The position numbers and the translations under genes were made by a program. Shown here one piece after another: positions 6,024 to 6,898 of a stretch of DNA of 6,898 nucleotides. Origin of the DNA: JACVRW01 sp035645115 (lineage in GTDB: Bacteria; Actinomycetota; Thermoleophilia; Solirubrobacterales; Thermoleophilaceae); the NCBI GenBank assembly GCA_035645115.1, contig DASQNF010000208.1, positions 1-6,898 on the forward strand, in the 5' to 3' direction. Numbering within the stretch: the stretch's first letter is position 1; each line of letters begins with the position of its first letter. The notes under the pieces are model-generated. The model saw only the letters and a program-made list of their open reading frames with translations, was not told the origin of the DNA and ran no database searches.

Positions 6024-6725
6024 GTGGTCGCCTCGGCACCTCGCATCCTGCTCGTCGACGACGAGCACTCCGTGCAGAAGCTGCTCACCTACCCGCTTCG
6101 CAAGGAGGGCTACGACGTGGTCCCGGCGCTCGACGGCCATGAAGCGCTCGAGCGGCTCGAGGGGGACAACTTCGACCTGGTCGTGCTCGACGTGATGCTG
6201 CCGCGCATGGACGGCTTCGACGTCTGCCGCGCGATCCGCCAGCGCAGCACCGTGCCGATCATCATGCTCACCGCCAAGACAGAGGAGTTCGACAAGGTCC
6301 TCGGGCTGGAGCTCGGGGCCGACGACTACATAACGAAGCCGTTCTCGGTCCGCGAGTTCCGCAGCCGCGTGAAGGCGGTGCTCCGCCGCGCGGCGCTGGC
6401 GCCCTCGGAGGACCAGTTCGAGGAGCCGATCGTGGAGGGCGACCTGCGCGTGGACTTCGAGAAGCGCTCGGTTGAGGTGCGCGGCGAGCCCGTCCGGCTC
6501 ACCTACGTCGAGTTCGAGATCCTCGCGGCCCTCGCCCGCTCGCCCGGCCGCGTGCTCTCGCGCACGATGCTGCTCGAGCGAGTCTGGGGCGACTCGTCCT
6601 ACCGCGATCCGCGCACGATCGACGTTCACATCCGCCACCTGCGCGAGAAGCTCGAGACCGAGCCGAAGACCCCCGAGCTGATCCTCACCGTACGGGGGGT
6701 CGGCTACCGCTTCCGCGACCGATGA
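6024..6725 (+). CDS. OmpR/PhoB-family two-component response regulator
   Basis: This is a 233-residue DNA-binding response regulator. The receiver domain covers about residues 6-122: acidic Asp12-Asp13 in ILLVDDE, phosphoacceptor Asp56 in LVVLDVMLPRMDG, switch Thr83 in MLTAK and Lys105 in DDYITKPF. All catalytic positions are present, so it should be phosphorylatable. The C-terminal winged-helix domain spans about 136-233, with VRLTYVEFEILAALARSPGRVLSR (157-180), the recognition-helix region DPRTIDVHIRHLREKL (195-210) and the closing wing TVRGVGYRF (222-230). GTG 6024 is chosen because TACAAT lies 7 bases upstream and the receiver begins six codons later; the frame is open further left only as a shadow of the minus-strand gene. 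The TGA overlaps the ATG of the sensor kinase. It is close in style to PhoP, MtrA or RegX3-type regulators, but the sequence alone does not fix the stimulus or the targets. Confidence 0.96.
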   Translation: MVASAPRILLVDDEHSVQKLLTYPLRKEGYDVVPALDGHEALERLEGDNFDLVVLDVMLPRMDGFDVCRAIRQRSTVPIIMLTAKTEEFDKVLGLELGADDYITKPFSVREFRSRVKAVLRRAALAPSEDQFEEPIVEGDLRVDFEKRSVEVRGEPVRLTYVEFEILAALARSPGRVLSRTMLLERVWGDSSYRDPRTIDVHIRHLREKLETEPKTPELILTVRGVGYRFRDR

Positions 6726-6898
6726 CGCGGCTGCGGTCGCTCCGCAACAAGGTCGCCCTGCTGTTCTTCCTGATCACGGCCGCGGCGTTCGCGGCGATCT
6801 ACTTCATCGTGGTCCCGCAGCTCGAGCAGAACCTCAAGGAGCGCCGGCTCACCAGCCTGGAGGCGGAGGCGAAGGCATCGAAGCCCGTGCTCGAGGGG
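6722..6898 (+). CDS. Sensor histidine kinase, N-terminal fragment (partial)
   Basis: The ATG at 6722 overlaps the regulator's stop as ATGA, and 59 codons run to the right edge without a stop. The protein starts MTRLRSLRNKVALLFFLITAAAF, a short basic cytoplasmic lead and then a membrane helix at about residues 11-31. A polar, charged stretch follows (QLEQNLKERRLTSLEAEAKASKPVLEG), typical of the start of an extracytoplasmic sensor region. The kinase call rests on its position directly after an OmpR-type regulator and on this topology; the HAMP, HisKA and ATPase domains would lie beyond the window. A basic start, first helix and Leu/Glu-rich helix are common in HAMP-containing kinases. Translation is likely coupled to the regulator, giving matched amounts of the pair. 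Confidence 0.8.
   Translation, partial: MTRLRSLRNKVALLFFLITAAAFAAIYFIVVPQLEQNLKERRLTSLEAEAKASKPVLEG

Overview
The window is gene-dense, very GC-rich DNA (roughly 70% by eye) and looks like the chromosome of a high-GC actinobacterium. Codons end almost entirely in G or C, GTG starts are common, genes overlap or nearly touch, and three genes appear to be transcribed from a TANNNT -10 element only 7-8 bases before the start codon, which implies leaderless mRNAs. The protein styles (an M28-like multi-pass membrane protein, a class A PBP with a low-complexity tail, a PIG-V-like N-terminus) made me think of the Thermoleophilia/Solirubrobacterales group. That placement is inference, not proof.

Layout: (1) 1-238, minus strand: the first 79 codons of a membrane protein leaving the left edge, perhaps a PIG-V-like mannosyltransferase. 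(2) 237-4165, plus strand: a likely three-gene operon of an MscS-type mechanosensitive channel, a class A (bifunctional) penicillin-binding protein joined to it by a GTGA overlap, and thiamine-monophosphate kinase thiL 27 bases further on with its own ribosome binding site. (3) 4211-5998, minus strand, convergent with thiL: a large membrane protein with an M28 aminopeptidase-like extracytoplasmic domain whose metal-binding positions look lost. (4) 6024-6725 and 6722-6898, plus strand: an OmpR/PhoB-type response regulator and the N-terminus of its sensor histidine kinase, joined by an ATGA overlap and running off the right edge.

The window is mostly cell-envelope biology: peptidoglycan synthesis, an osmotic safety valve, a membrane-anchored peptidase-like protein and a two-component system. 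thiL is the metabolic outlier. No gap exceeds 300 bases; the largest non-coding gap is 45 bases. I see no tRNA, rRNA, CRISPR array, insertion sequence or phage gene. There is no clear novel system here. The points most worth a second look are the two compact divergent start regions (237-239 and 5999-6023), the apparently metal-less M28-like protein, a perfect hairpin carrying rare codons inside the PBP gene, and the repetitive PBP tail.
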